Notes: generated by a model from the letters alone, not told the origin. A DNA stretch of 64,000 bases from Exiguobacterium chiriqhucha RW-2 (GCF_000416965.1 NZ_ATCL01000009.1:248001-312000), one strand, 5' to 3'; positions 47,648 to 57,476 are shown, numbered from the stretch's first letter. Numbers and translations: made by a program.

Positions 47648-50600
47648 TTATTTGACGAGTGTGATCGTCTTCGTTGTCACGTTACCGGCGAGGTCGGTCG
47701 CCTCGAACGTGAACGTGTTCTCACCTGATGTCACAGGAAGCGTGACCGTCTGTGTTTTTGCGAATGAACGCATCTCATACGGTGCTTTCAGCGCTTGGCT
47801 GAATTTCAAATCACCGTTGACGACGAGTTTCACTTCGTCGAAGTTGTCTTTCACTGTCACAGCGACGTCGACCGACGTTTGTTTTTTACCGATCTTCTTC
47901 GGTAGTTTTCCGAGTTCAATCACGGCTGGTGTCGTGTCTACGAAAATCGCACGTTGGAAGTTGGCGACGTTTCCAGCCGCATCCTCGGCGACGAACCGTA
48001 ACTTATGGACACCGTCCGCGAACGTCCGCGTCGTGTCGAAGATGTGTTCTTTCTTCGCATCGTCCCATGTGAGCGGAACGTCAACACCGTCGACTTGGAA
48101 CGACTGAATCGCAGATGCGTCTTGAATCGTTCCAGCGACCGGGACGACCGATGTCGCGTATGGCGTCAAAGCGAGCGGGGCGTTCACGAACACGCCCGGC
48201 TTATCCGCGTCTGTCGAGTAAGCGACCGTCTTCGTCATGCTGTTGCCGGCGTGATCGACGACGCGAACGCTGACTTGATCGGCGTCACTGACGCCTGTGA
48301 ACGTATAGGCCTTGCCATCAGCTTGCTTGGCGACGGATTTTCCGTTCAAGAAATATTCGACCGAATGGATGCCAGAGAATTCATCTTTCGCTTGGACCGC
48401 CAAGCTCTCACCTTGCCATTTCGTCGTGAACGTCGGGTCCGTGTAATCGACTTTGACTGGGAAGCGAAGCGTCTGGGCTTGTTTCTTCATGTAATCGATA
48501 CTTCCTTCGATTTCATAGAAGTACTTGCCGGCCGGGGCTGGCTTGCCGTTCAACTGGCCATCCCATGTGTAAGCGGCCGAGTAGTAATAAGGTGTGTTGG
48601 CACCGCCGTCAAAGTAGTTCTTGCGAAGCTCTTCGTCTTGGAACAACGTCCGGACGACATTGCCGGCCTCGTCGACGATGCGATATTTGACGTCCTTGGC
48701 GTTACGGAGCAACGAGAACACCGGTACGGCAACGTCTTTTGAGCCATCTTTGTCTGGTGAGAAGGCGATTGCGTCGGCAGAGACCGATTCGTCAAGGTTC
48801 GAACCGAGATAGTTGCCTGTTTGATCGACCATACCTGATACTTCGTAGAACGAGCCGTCTTCATAGATGGAGGCATCGAAGATTGGCGCCTTGCCCCAGT
48901 CTCCTTCGAAACCGACGAACGGTACGACGAGTGACGGGTTGCCCTCAGGACCGTTGACGTCCGTCAAGCGGACGAATCCATCAACGAAGTAACCGTTCTC
49001 GAAGACGTCTTTCGCCGGCACGAGACCGTCGAGTGTTTTTGGATTGAGCACTTTTGCTTTCGAGACGTCAAGTGCGACTTTGAGTTCTACTTTCGCGTTC
49101 GGTTTTACTTTGACCGTACTGACTTTCTTCCCGTTGACCGTCACTTTTGCATTCTCGAGCGCTTGGGCTTCCATCGCGTTCTGAACGAGTCCAGCCGTCT
49201 GCTCGATAGCGAGATCGGTCTGGAGTGACGAAGACACGTTATACGATACGGCCTTGTCCGACAAGTTCTCGACGACAAGCGTGAACGTCGCCTTGCTGCG
49301 GTTCAATTCCTTAAGCGCGACTTTCGCTTCTTTCGTCTTCTTCTCGTACGCGATTGCCGGTGTCGAGACGGCAGCATGCAATTGCATGAGACCAGCTCCA
49401 CCACGACGCGGCGTGTAAGGGAGGTTTTGTTGTAACTGTTTGTTGAGCGGTCCGATATCCGTGACAGCTTTCGATGTGTTGATGAGCAAGTTCTTCGCCA
49501 TCGTGACGCGTGCTGTTCCTGTCAAATTGAAGTCGCGGTCGACGCGTTCGAGGACGAGGGCAGCTCCGCCGGCCACGTGTGGGGCAGCCATCGATGTACC
49601 GCTCATCAAGCCGTACTGGTTATCATTCAACGTCGAGAAGATCTGTCCGCCCGGTGCTGAAATCTCTGGCTTGAAGTCGAGGTTTGGCGTCATGCCCCAC
49701 GACGTGAAGTTCGAGAGCTGACCAGCCGCGCCGTTCGTGACACTGAGGCGATCGCCGGCAAAGCCGATTGTCATCTGTTCACCAGCGAGGAGACGTTGTT
49801 GCAACGTGTTCCCGTCTTTGATGCTAAGCGAGGCCATCGGGATTTTCGGGTTGGCCAATGCCATGCTCACATAATCGCCGTGACCGACAGCTCCACGGAC
49901 AATGACGCCAGCTGCGCCGTTCGCTTCGGCTGTCTGTTGAATGTTTGAATAGAAGTAACTGCCGTCGCGAACCGCGAGGACGATTTTTCCTTTAACGTCT
50001 TTTCCGACGTATTGGCTCGGTTGGCCGTCGCCGACGTAAACGAGGTCGTAATTGCCTTGCGTGAAGGCAGGACCGTCTTGTTTTTTCCAACCGATTTTGT
50101 CAGTGGCGTCACCCGACTTGACTGAGAACGCGTCCAATTGAATTTGATCGTTCTCGAGCGAAGCGACGGATGTCGACGCCGAGCTGACACTCGGGGCACC
50201 GACGACGCCCGTGTCCGGATTATCGGCGTACGGAAGGTCGTAACCGTTGCCGAAGTAAGCCGAGTTTCCAGCCGAGATCGACATGAAGACACCGTTATCG
50301 ACGGCACGTTGGACGGCTTGTTGTTCCGGTGAGTCGGCATCGACGAATCCGGCCGTTGAGCCGAGACTCATGTTGATGACGTCCGCACCGAGTTTGATGG
50401 CGTCATCGATGGCTTTGATGTAGATATCGCCGTATGTCGAAGCATAGTTCGGGTCGTTACTGAATACTTTGAGCCCGAGCACTTGTGCCTCAGGAGCGAC
50501 ACCTTTCAAGCCACCGGCCGCTTCATCCCCGTTGGCGGCGACAGTACCCGAGACGTGCATCCCGTGCATCGAGGCGCCAGGTGAATCGTCACGGATATCA

Positions 50601-51307
50601 TCGTTCTCATCATAATAGTTATAAGCGTATGGGACTTTCTCGTTTATGTAAGCTCCAGGCATGCCGAACGTGCTGACGGCCGTCTCGACTTCTGTTTGAG
50701 ACAACTCGGCTTTTGAATCATCCGTAAGACGGAAGTCACGGTGGTCGGCGTCAACGCCTGTATCGATGACAGCGACGATCGTCCCTTCGCCCGTGAACCC
50801 GTAATCGCCCCACGTCTGCTGTGATTGGACCATGCCATTACTCGTGACCATGTCCGGTTTGACTTCTGGACGTTCGTACTCGTTGACGACGTGGACGCTT
50901 GCGACTTCAGGCAACGCCTCGACCTTTTTGACGTCGGTCGCTGTGAGCATCGTACTGAAACCGTTGAAGACGGTCGTGAACTCTTCGAGCGTCACGGCCT
51001 TGACGCCTTTTTTCGAGATGGCAGCTTTCGCTTTCTTTTGTTCGGCTTTGACGAGCTTTTGAGCGCCGTCTTTCTCCGTTTTCGTCAACTCGTTAAACTT
51101 TTTACCCTTTTTCTTTGCTTGTTCGATGGCTGGGGCACCGACAAGTTCGACGACGACGCGCAATTTCTCATGTTTGTCGGTCGAGCTCACGCTTTGTTTG
51201 ACAGATGGCTTGGCTAGGACAGGTTCTGCGCCGAGGCCGAGTAGGCCGGGCGTCAACGCGAGGCAAGTCGCGAGGGAGACGTTCAAATAAAATTTCGGTT
51301 GTGGCAA
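47648..51307 (-). CDS. large secreted S8 (subtilisin-family) serine protease
   Basis: A 1219-residue exported protease of the Vpr/lactocepin type. The start is TTG 51307, with GGAGGA 7 bases upstream; the longer frame to 51373 lacks a ribosome site. A signal peptide (about 1-32) is followed by an I9-like pro-domain (about 45-145). The S8 domain has Asp182 (VIDTGVDADH), His248 (HGMHVSGT) and Ser572 (SGTSMAAPHVAGG), with a PA domain inserted at about 415-500. The rest is Fn3/Ig-like modules, one FlgD-like (GKPAPAGKYFYE). No LPXTG anchor, so it is probably released or held by wall contacts. Codon use is that of the core genome. Confidence 0.95.
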   Translation of the reverse strand: MPQPKFYLNVSLATCLALTPGLLGLGAEPVLAKPSVKQSVSSTDKHEKLRVVVELVGAPAIEQAKKKGKKFNELTKTEKDGAQKLVKAEQKKAKAAISKKGVKAVTLEEFTTVFNGFSTMLTATDVKKVEALPEVASVHVVNEYERPEVKPDMVTSNGMVQSQQTWGDYGFTGEGTIVAVIDTGVDADHRDFRLTDDSKAELSQTEVETAVSTFGMPGAYINEKVPYAYNYYDENDDIRDDSPGASMHGMHVSGTVAANGDEAAGGLKGVAPEAQVLGLKVFSNDPNYASTYGDIYIKAIDDAIKLGADVINMSLGSTAGFVDADSPEQQAVQRAVDNGVFMSISAGNSAYFGNGYDLPYADNPDTGVVGAPSVSSASTSVASLENDQIQLDAFSVKSGDATDKIGWKKQDGPAFTQGNYDLVYVGDGQPSQYVGKDVKGKIVLAVRDGSYFYSNIQQTAEANGAAGVIVRGAVGHGDYVSMALANPKIPMASLSIKDGNTLQQRLLAGEQMTIGFAGDRLSVTNGAAGQLSNFTSWGMTPNLDFKPEISAPGGQIFSTLNDNQYGLMSGTSMAAPHVAGGAALVLERVDRDFNLTGTARVTMAKNLLINTSKAVTDIGPLNKQLQQNLPYTPRRGGAGLMQLHAAVSTPAIAYEKKTKEAKVALKELNRSKATFTLVVENLSDKAVSYNVSSSLQTDLAIEQTAGLVQNAMEAQALENAKVTVNGKKVSTVKVKPNAKVELKVALDVSKAKVLNPKTLDGLVPAKDVFENGYFVDGFVRLTDVNGPEGNPSLVVPFVGFEGDWGKAPIFDASIYEDGSFYEVSGMVDQTGNYLGSNLDESVSADAIAFSPDKDGSKDVAVPVFSLLRNAKDVKYRIVDEAGNVVRTLFQDEELRKNYFDGGANTPYYYSAAYTWDGQLNGKPAPAGKYFYEIEGSIDYMKKQAQTLRFPVKVDYTDPTFTTKWQGESLAVQAKDEFSGIHSVEYFLNGKSVAKQADGKAYTFTGVSDADQVSVRVVDHAGNSMTKTVAYSTDADKPGVFVNAPLALTPYATSVVPVAGTIQDASAIQSFQVDGVDVPLTWDDAKKEHIFDTTRTFADGVHKLRFVAEDAAGNVANFQRAIFVDTTPAVIELGKLPKKIGKKQTSVDVAVTVKDNFDEVKLVVNGDLKFSQALKAPYEMRSFAKTQTVTLPVTSGENTFTFEATDLAGNVTTKTITLVK

Positions 51308-51449
51308 TTTAGTATCCTCCAATCGTTTTTTGAAAAAATAAATCCATTTGTGGAAAATGATAGCGGATTTCAAACCAAAATTCTTCCTATTTTTTAAACG
51401 ATAGGGTAATGAATTTGAACAAATTAAAAGATTCTGACAATTACTTTGG

Positions 51450-51486
51450 ACCTATCCACGTTAAAATGTGGATAGGTCTTTTCTCA
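51450..51486 (+). terminator. orphan terminator-like hairpin
   Basis: A 10-bp perfect stem ACCTATCCAC/GTGGATAGGT (51450-51459 with 51468-51477), then CTTTTCTC. No plus-strand gene lies directly upstream, since the protease is on the other strand. It may end read-through or a small RNA. The rest of 51308-51646 holds the protease and yrrT promoters but no gene. Confidence 0.6.
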
Positions 51487-51553
51487 TTTCCTGACTCTTT
51501 CATCGGATTAACAATAAATAATTCATCTCTCTCAAACAATATGGGCAATTCGC

Positions 51554-51582
51554 TTGAGATTTTAATCTAAAGTTGATACAGT
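51554..51582 (+). promoter_or_regulatory. candidate promoter of the yrrT-luxS-mccAB operon
   Basis: TTGAGA (51554-51559), 17 bases, TACAGT (51577-51582), 65 bases before the first ATG. A GGAATAA half-site at about 51622 could belong to a CymR-type operator, as this operon is under CymR in B. subtilis, but I cannot confirm it. Confidence 0.45.
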
Positions 51583-51646
51583 CTGTAGTAGATAAATCAT
51601 ATAAAACTTATCGATATAGTCGGAATAAAGATGATGGGGTGATAAC

Positions 51647-52291
51647 ATGGGATTACAATTCATGGACATTTTTAAGGAATGGGCGTTAGAATATGACGCG
51701 ACCGTGACCGGACATGACGAACAGTATCGTGAAGTGTTCGCCGGGTACGAGACGATGCTCAACGAGATCGTCGACCAATTAGAAGGCCGGGTCATGGAAT
51801 TCGGAAGCGGGACAGGGAACTTGAGTGCAAAAATCTTGGAGCGCCACGAATTGATTTCGGTCGAACCGTCTCCGGAAATGCGGGCCGTCGCGGCCGAGAA
51901 GTTACAGCTCGATATCGTCGACGGTGACTTTCTCAACTATCCGACGGATCAACAGGTCGATACAATCGTGTCATCCTATGCGTTCCATCATTTGACGGAT
52001 GATGAGAAACGGACGGCGATTCGAAGTTACGTCGAACACCTCGACGCCCCGCGCTTCGTCTTGCTCGATACGATGTTCGCCTCGCAAACAGCGAAACGGG
52101 ACATCTTGGACTGGGCCGAAGCGAACGGCTATACCGATTTACTCGAGGATTTGAATCGAGAGTTTTATCCATATACCCAGACGATTCAAGCGATGCTCGA
52201 AGCAAACGGCTATACGGTTACGCTCACGCAAAAAAATAAATTCGTCTGGCTCGTCGTGGCCACGAAACAATCAGGAGGAACTCAATCATGA
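51647..52291 (+). CDS. yrrT: class I SAM-dependent methyltransferase (YrrT-like)
   Basis: A 214-residue methyltransferase with SAM motif VMEFGSGTGNLSAKIL (about 49-64). Its sequence and its place ahead of luxS-mccA-mccB match YrrT of B. subtilis, which is thought to feed the S-adenosylhomocysteine-to-cysteine route. The natural methyl acceptor is not known. It overlaps luxS by four bases. The mtnN (pfs) nucleosidase gene that accompanies it in B. subtilis is not in this cluster. Confidence 0.85.
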   Translation: MGLQFMDIFKEWALEYDATVTGHDEQYREVFAGYETMLNEIVDQLEGRVMEFGSGTGNLSAKILERHELISVEPSPEMRAVAAEKLQLDIVDGDFLNYPTDQQVDTIVSSYAFHHLTDDEKRTAIRSYVEHLDAPRFVLLDTMFASQTAKRDILDWAEANGYTDLLEDLNREFYPYTQTIQAMLEANGYTVTLTQKNKFVWLVVATKQSGGTQS

Positions 52292-52755
52292 AAAGTTATA
52301 AAGTCGAAAGCTTTAATTTAGACCATACAAAAGTACAAGCGCCTTACGTCCGTTTAGCTGGAGTGAAGAAAGGGACGGCCGATACGATTTATAAATATGA
52401 CATTCGCTTCATTCAACCGAACGAAGGGCTTATGCCGATGCGCGCCGTCCATTCGCTCGAGCACTTGATTGCCGAGAACAGCCGTAGCCACTCGAATCAA
52501 ATCATTGACGTCTCGCCGATGGGTTGCCAGACAGGCTTCTATTGGACGATGTTGAACGACGGGGATTACGAAGCGATGCTCGACCTCGTTGAAGCGACAC
52601 TCCGCGATGCAGCAAATGCGACAGAACTTCCAGCGCAAAACCCGATTCAATGCGGCAGCGCGAACCATCACGATTTCGAGGGTGCGAAGAAGCTCGCGGC
52701 CGACATGCTTGCTAAGCGTGACGAGTGGCACATCATCTTCAAGGACGAAGCGTAA
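52288..52755 (+). CDS. luxS: S-ribosylhomocysteine lyase LuxS
   Basis: LuxS cleaves S-ribosylhomocysteine to homocysteine and the AI-2 precursor. The 155-residue protein has the metal-binding HSLEH (about 55-59), the catalytic Cys in MGCQTGFY (about 78-85) and a third metal ligand in CGSANHHD (about 122-129). AGGAGG precedes the ATG, which overlaps the yrrT stop. The next gene starts immediately after its stop. Confidence 0.98.
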   Translation: MKSYKVESFNLDHTKVQAPYVRLAGVKKGTADTIYKYDIRFIQPNEGLMPMRAVHSLEHLIAENSRSHSNQIIDVSPMGCQTGFYWTMLNDGDYEAMLDLVEATLRDAANATELPAQNPIQCGSANHHDFEGAKKLAADMLAKRDEWHIIFKDEA

Positions 52756-53694
52756 ATGATTGTCCAAAGCGTCTATGAATTGATCGGGGAGACGCCTCTT
52801 CTCGAATTGCGGACGTTACCGGTTCCTCCGGGTGTCAAAGTGTACGGCAAGCTCGAGATGATGAACCCGGGCGGTAGTGTCAAGGATCGGCTCGGTCTGC
52901 AATTGATTGAACGGGCGCTTGAACGTGGACAACTCGCACGCGGGGGAACGGTCGTCGAACCGACGGCCGGGAACACCGGGATCGGGCTCGCACTCGCCTG
53001 TCAACGTCACGGCATCAAGTTGATGACCGTCACTCCGGAGAAGTTCAGTCAAGAGAAGCAAGCGCTCATGGCGCTTCTCGGGGCGACCGTCGTCAACACG
53101 CCGACGGAGCTCGGGATGAAAGGGGCCATCGCGCGGGCGAAAGAGCTCGCCATCGAACATGACGCCTATGTGCCGGAACAGTTCTCGAATCCGGATAATC
53201 CGGACGCATACGTCGACACGCTCGCGCTCGAGCTTCAGGCCGACCTGCCGAACATCGATGTGTTCATCGCCGGGGCCGGCTCAGGGGGGACGTTTACAGG
53301 TGTCGCGAGCAAGTTGCGGCCGAACGGGACGAAGACAATCGTCGTCGAGCCGGAAGGGTCGATTTTGAACGGTGGAGCACCAGGGCCGCACAAGACAGAA
53401 GGCATCGGCGTCGAGGCGTGGCCGGCGTTCTTGCCGCGCGAGCTCGTCGACGGGATTTACACGATTACGGACGAAGAAGCGTTCTATTATGTCGCCCACC
53501 TCGCCAAACAAGAAGGTTTGCTCGTCGGAAGTTCATCCGGAGCGGCCATCGCGGCATGCGTACAAGAAGCGGCTCAGATGACAGAAGGCGTCATCGTGAC
53601 GATTTTACCGGACAGCGTTGAACGTTATTTAAGTCAAGGAATAGTCAAGGAGGCAGAATATGCGTACAAAAACAGCACTCATTCACGGCGGTAA
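52756..53694 (+). CDS. mccA: O-acetylserine-dependent cystathionine beta-synthase MccA
   Basis: A 312-residue PLP enzyme of the cysteine synthase family. The PLP lysine is in GGSVKDRLG (about 36-44), followed by EPTAGNTGIGLA (about 59-70) and GAGSGGTFTG (about 173-182). By context (luxS before, mccB after) it is MccA, which condenses homocysteine with O-acetylserine; by sequence alone it could be a CysK/CBS-like enzyme. It begins right at the luxS stop and overlaps mccB by 35 bases. Confidence 0.9.
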   Translation: MIVQSVYELIGETPLLELRTLPVPPGVKVYGKLEMMNPGGSVKDRLGLQLIERALERGQLARGGTVVEPTAGNTGIGLALACQRHGIKLMTVTPEKFSQEKQALMALLGATVVNTPTELGMKGAIARAKELAIEHDAYVPEQFSNPDNPDAYVDTLALELQADLPNIDVFIAGAGSGGTFTGVASKLRPNGTKTIVVEPEGSILNGGAPGPHKTEGIGVEAWPAFLPRELVDGIYTITDEEAFYYVAHLAKQEGLLVGSSSGAAIAACVQEAAQMTEGVIVTILPDSVERYLSQGIVKEAEYAYKNSTHSRR

Positions 53695-54817
53695 AACAAC
53701 GGACCCGTTGACGGGAGCCGTCACACCACCGATTTATCAGACGAGCACGTATAAGCAAGACGGCATCGGCAATCTCCGCGAAGGATATGAATATTCGCGG
53801 ACGGCCAACCCGACACGGACGGCACTTGAAACGCTCATCGCGGATATCGAGGGCGGTGCCAGCGGATTTGCGTTCGGTTCTGGGATGGCAGCCATCTCGA
53901 CGATTTTAATGTTAATGAAATCAGGGGACCACGTCATCGTCGGTTCTGACGTATATGGGGGAACGTACCGTGTATTCAATCGAGTATTTCAATCACTTGG
54001 CTTGGAGGCAACTTTTGTCGATACGGCCGATACGCAAGCGGTCCGTGAAGCGCTCCAGCCGAACACGAAAATGATTTACGTCGAGACACCGACGAACCCG
54101 TTGTTGAACGTGACCGACATGCGCCTCATCCGCGCCATCGCTGATGAGGCGGACGTCCTGTTCGTCGTCGACAACACGTTCATGACACCGTACTTCCAAA
54201 ACCCGATCGAATTGGGGGCGGACTACGTGCTTCATAGTGCCACAAAATATTTAGGCGGCCATAGCGACGTCGTCGCCGGTCTCGTCGTCGCCCGCACGGA
54301 AGAGCTTGGGGAGCGTTTGGCGTTCTTGCAAAACTCAGTCGGCGCGGTACTTGGACCACAAGACAGCTTCCTCGTTGTTCGCGGCATCAAGACGCTCGCG
54401 GTCCGCATGGAAGCGATTGAAGCGAACGCGCTCGCGCTCGTCGACTACTTGACGAAGCATGAAGCCGTCAGCCGTGTCTTGCATCCGAGTGTCGGCAGCG
54501 AAGAAGCGAAGCGGGTCCACTTGTCGCAGGCACGTGGTTTCGGTGGAATGATCGCCTTCGATGTCGGTTCAGCCGAAGCGGCCGAACTCGTCGTAGCGAA
54601 GACGAAGTACTTCACACTCGCCGAAAGTCTCGGCGCGGTCGAGAGCTTGATTAGCGTACCAGCTCGGATGACGCATGCGTCAATCCCTGCGGAACGCCGT
54701 CTCGAACTCGGGATTACGGACGGACTCGTCCGCATCTCGGTCGGCCTTGAAGATGTACAAGATTTGATTGAAGATTTGGAGCAGGCGCTCGCGACCGTGG
54801 CGACGATTCCGAACTAA
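53660..54817 (+). CDS. mccB: cystathionine gamma-lyase/homocysteine lyase MccB
   Basis: A 385-residue Cys/Met metabolism PLP enzyme. It has YEYSRTANPTR (about 43-53), the PLP lysine in HSATKYLGGHSDVV (about 191-204) and a C-terminal RISVGLEDVQDLIEDL (about 358-373). It completes the homocysteine-to-cysteine path by splitting cystathionine. AAGGAGG precedes the ATG, which lies inside mccA. It ends at a hairpin terminator. Confidence 0.93.
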   Translation: MRTKTALIHGGKTTDPLTGAVTPPIYQTSTYKQDGIGNLREGYEYSRTANPTRTALETLIADIEGGASGFAFGSGMAAISTILMLMKSGDHVIVGSDVYGGTYRVFNRVFQSLGLEATFVDTADTQAVREALQPNTKMIYVETPTNPLLNVTDMRLIRAIADEADVLFVVDNTFMTPYFQNPIELGADYVLHSATKYLGGHSDVVAGLVVARTEELGERLAFLQNSVGAVLGPQDSFLVVRGIKTLAVRMEAIEANALALVDYLTKHEAVSRVLHPSVGSEEAKRVHLSQARGFGGMIAFDVGSAEAAELVVAKTKYFTLAESLGAVESLISVPARMTHASIPAERRLELGITDGLVRISVGLEDVQDLIEDLEQALATVATIPN

Positions 54818-54832
54818 GTTGCATAGCGATAC

Positions 54833-54861
54833 GAGGTGCGCTCGCGAGCGTGCCTCTTTTT
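54833..54861 (+). terminator. terminator of the yrrT-luxS-mccAB operon
   Basis: An 11-bp stem with two G.T pairs (54833-54843 with 54846-54856) followed by five T. Confidence 0.88.
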
Positions 54862-54940
54862 GTCGTGTGCAAGGTGAAAGAATTCGCTTGAATGTCCTAA
54901 TCGCATCGACTACACTGACGATAATTGATTACGAGAGCGG

Positions 54941-55828
54941 GTGAACAGAGTGAACAAAGGCGTCATGCCAACGGTCGGGGCCTACGTCATGTGGGGCGTC
55001 CTACCGATTTATTGGAAGTTTTTGCAGGAAATACCGAGCGGTCAAATCTTGGCCCATCGCATCGTCTGGTCGTTCCTCTTCATCTTACTTGTCTTGAAAT
55101 GGACGAAACAGTGGACCGAGTTCAACTATGCGCTTCGGCACCGGGCGACAAGGAACGCCTTTATGTTGAACGGATTTATCGTCAGTGCCAACTGGTTCGT
55201 CTACATATGGGCGGTCAATCACGGCTATATCATCGAAGCGTCACTCGGCTATTACATCAATCCGCTCGTGAGCATGGTGTTAGGTGTGCTTGTTTTTCGG
55301 GAATCATTAAATCGAGTACAATGGCTGGCGGTGACCGTGGCGGCAATCGGCGTGCTCGTCTTGACGTTCGGCTATGGGTCGTTCCCGTGGATCGCGTTCA
55401 TTTTGGCCAGTACGTTCGGGTTTTACGGGATGGTGAAAAAACGCCGTCCACTCGCCTCGACGGTTAGCCTCGGCATCGAGACGCTCGCGGTCGTGCCGGT
55501 CGCTATCATTTTCTTGGGTTGGCAGACGTCTCAGGGAGGATTGACGATGACGACCGAACCGGTCATTTGGGTTGCGTTGGTCGGGACAGGCGTGATGACG
55601 GCGCTACCCCTTCTTTTGTTCGGGTATGGTGCCCAACATATCCCGTTCACGCTCGTCGGGTTTCTTCAGTTCATCGCACCGACGCTCAGTCTCGCAATCG
55701 GGGTCATTCTCTATAATGAACCGTTCACGGGCTATCACGTTTTTGCGTTCACATGTATATGGATTGCCATTTTCTTCTTTAGTTGGAACAGTTGGATCCA
55801 GACGCGGAAACGCCGTCAACTCGTCTGA
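54941..55828 (+). CDS. rarD: EamA family transporter RarD
   Basis: A 295-residue membrane protein with ten predicted helices of the drug/metabolite transporter (EamA) superfamily. The N-terminal GVMPTVGAYVMWGVLPIYWK (about 7-26) is the RarD pattern. RarD members were named for chloramphenicol sensitivity, but the real substrate is unknown. The start is GTG 54941 or GTG 54950. Single gene. Confidence 0.9.
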   Translation: MNRVNKGVMPTVGAYVMWGVLPIYWKFLQEIPSGQILAHRIVWSFLFILLVLKWTKQWTEFNYALRHRATRNAFMLNGFIVSANWFVYIWAVNHGYIIEASLGYYINPLVSMVLGVLVFRESLNRVQWLAVTVAAIGVLVLTFGYGSFPWIAFILASTFGFYGMVKKRRPLASTVSLGIETLAVVPVAIIFLGWQTSQGGLTMTTEPVIWVALVGTGVMTALPLLLFGYGAQHIPFTLVGFLQFIAPTLSLAIGVILYNEPFTGYHVFAFTCIWIAIFFFSWNSWIQTRKRRQLV

Positions 55829-55871
55829 ATTGAAAGCTGTTACATTTCAAGAAAACATGATAATATGTTAG

Positions 55872-55894
55872 ATGTCAGACCTATATGTCAGACC
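55872..55894 (+). promoter_or_regulatory. tandem operator-like repeat before deoC
   Basis: ATGTCAGACC at 55872-55881 and again at 55885-55894 (13-base period), just after a TGATAATAT extended -10 (55858-55866). The same 10-mer precedes the BMP lipoprotein gene at 20494. Confidence 0.5.
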
Positions 55895-55919
55895 GATACA
55901 TCAGAGGAGGAATTTTACG

Positions 55920-56585
55920 ATGGAATTAGCACGTTATATCGACCACACAGCCTTGAAGGCAGAAACAACGAAAGATCAAGTCACAAAACTTTGTGCCGAG
56001 GCGCTCGAATACAAATTCGCAAGCGTCTGTGTCAACCCGACATGGGTGAAGTACGCGGCGGAACAACTCAAATCAGATGACGACGTCAAAGTATGTACGG
56101 TCATCGGCTTCCCACTCGGAGCTAACACGCCAGAAGTGAAAGCGTTCGAAACTAAAGACGCGATTGCAAACGGCGCAGGCGAAATCGATATGGTCATCAA
56201 CATCGGTGCCATGAAAGACGGCGACTTCGATCTCGTTGAGCGCGATATCCGCGCTGTCGTCGAAGCGGCAAACGGAACGCTCGTTAAAGTCATCTTTGAG
56301 ACGTGCCTCCTTACGAAAGAAGAAATCAAAAAAGCGGCTGAGCTTTCAGTCAAAGCAGGCGCAGATTTCGTGAAAACGTCGACTGGCTTCTCGACAGGCG
56401 GCGCGACAGTAGAAGATATCCGCCTCATGCGTGAGACGGTCGGACCAGATCTCGGCGTTAAAGCTTCAGGCGGCGTACGTGATTTCGAAGGCGCACAAGC
56501 GATGATCGATGCCGGCGCGACGCGCATCGGCGCATCAGCTGGAATCGCCATCGTTACAGGCGGACGTTCAGACAGCGACTATTAA
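55920..56585 (+). CDS. deoC: deoxyribose-phosphate aldolase
   Basis: DeoC splits deoxyribose 5-phosphate to acetaldehyde and glyceraldehyde 3-phosphate in nucleoside catabolism. From the ATG at 55920 (AGGAGG upstream) it is 221 residues. It has the Schiff-base Lys in FVKTSTGF (about 150-157), the second Lys in GVKASGGVR (about 180-188), and [10 protein letters not shown] (about 88-97). The frame continues upstream to 55872, but that part is the operator region. It is monocistronic. Confidence 0.97.
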   Translation: MELARYIDHTALKAETTKDQVTKLCAEALEYKFASVCVNPTWVKYAAEQLKSDDDVKVCTVIGFPLGANTPEVKAFETKDAIANGAGEIDMVINIGAMKDGDFDLVERDIRAVVEAANGTLVKVIFETCLLTKEEIKKAAELSVKAGADFVKTSTGFSTGGATVEDIRLMRETVGPDLGVKASGGVRDFEGAQAMIDAGATRIGASAGIAIVTGGRSDSDY

Positions 56586-56683
56586 TAACTAGTGGTTGAC
56601 CGCACGACTTACTTTCACTATAATATGTTATGACGTGTGAAACACGTTTCCTTAGTCGTGTAATTCGGAGGGAGGGAAAACTA

Positions 56684-56857
56684 GTGGAAACTCGTGTCCG
56701 TAAAAACGAATCGCTTGAAGACGCTCTTCGTCGTTTCAAACGCGGTGTTTCGAAAGATGGCACTCTTGCCGAAGTTCGCAAACGTCGTCACTACGAAAAG
56801 CCAAGCGTAAAACGTAAATTGAAATCAGAAGCTGCGCGTAAGCGTAAGAAATTCTAA
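56684..56857 (+). CDS. rpsU: 30S ribosomal protein S21
   Basis: A 57-residue basic protein with the S21 pattern [15 protein letters not shown] near the N-terminus and a poly-Lys/Arg tail. The start is GTG 56684 with GGAGGGAGGG upstream; the longer frame to 56630 has no site. yqeY follows 33 bases later, as in Bacillus. Confidence 0.97.
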   Translation: METRVRKNESLEDALRRFKRGVSKDGTLAEVRKRRHYEKPSVKRKLKSEAARKRKKF

Positions 56858-56890
56858 TTTCAGTTTCATTTGTAGAGAGGGTGTTAGCTC

Positions 56891-57340
56891 ATGAGTCTTC
56901 AAGAACGCTTGACGGACGACATGAAGCAAGCCATGCGCGCGAAACAGAAAGATCGTCTCACGACGATCCGGATGGTCAAAGCGTCGCTCCAAAATGAGGC
57001 CATCAAATTTGGTCGACAAGATCTAACTGAGGAAGAGGAACTCACGGTGCTCAACCGAGAGATGAAACAGCGCAGAGACTCCCTCCGAGAATTCGAAAGC
57101 GCTGGTCGTGAAGACCTTGCTTCTAAAGTAGCTGACGAGATTGTCGTACTAGAGGCCTATATGCCTGAACAACTTTCTGAAGATGAAGTCACGGCAATCG
57201 TGAAAGCAGCTATTGCTCAAACGAATGCTACAGGCCCGTCGGATATGGGTAAGGTGATGGGCGTCGTCATGCCTCAAGTTAAAGGCAAGGCAGACGGTGG
57301 TCTTGTGAACCGCATTGTCAAACAACAATTGACGAATTAA
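56891..57340 (+). CDS. yqeY: GatB/YqeY domain protein
   Basis: A 149-residue protein made of the YqeY helical domain also found at the C-terminus of GatB. Typical segments are [11 protein letters not shown] (about 91-101) and [18 protein letters not shown] (about 119-136). It may act on tRNA, but its role is not established. AGAGAGGGTG precedes the ATG. It is co-transcribed with rpsU. Confidence 0.95.
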   Translation: MSLQERLTDDMKQAMRAKQKDRLTTIRMVKASLQNEAIKFGRQDLTEEEELTVLNREMKQRRDSLREFESAGREDLASKVADEIVVLEAYMPEQLSEDEVTAIVKAAIAQTNATGPSDMGKVMGVVMPQVKGKADGGLVNRIVKQQLTN

Positions 57341-57346
57341 TGAGAG

Positions 57347-57390
57347 AGACAGAGATTTTTGGGTCAAACCAAAAGTTTCTGTCTTTTTTT
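57347..57390 (+). terminator. rpsU-yqeY terminator
   Basis: AGACAGA/TCTGTCT (57347-57353 with 57378-57384) with inner TTTTGG/CCAAAA pairing, followed by a T-run. Confidence 0.9.
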
Positions 57391-57476
57391 GCGTATTCCG
57401 AAACCAAAAGCGAACTTGTTTCGTATACACTAGAGATAAGAGGTAGCTTGTGAACTCGGAAGGGGGTTGCAATACG

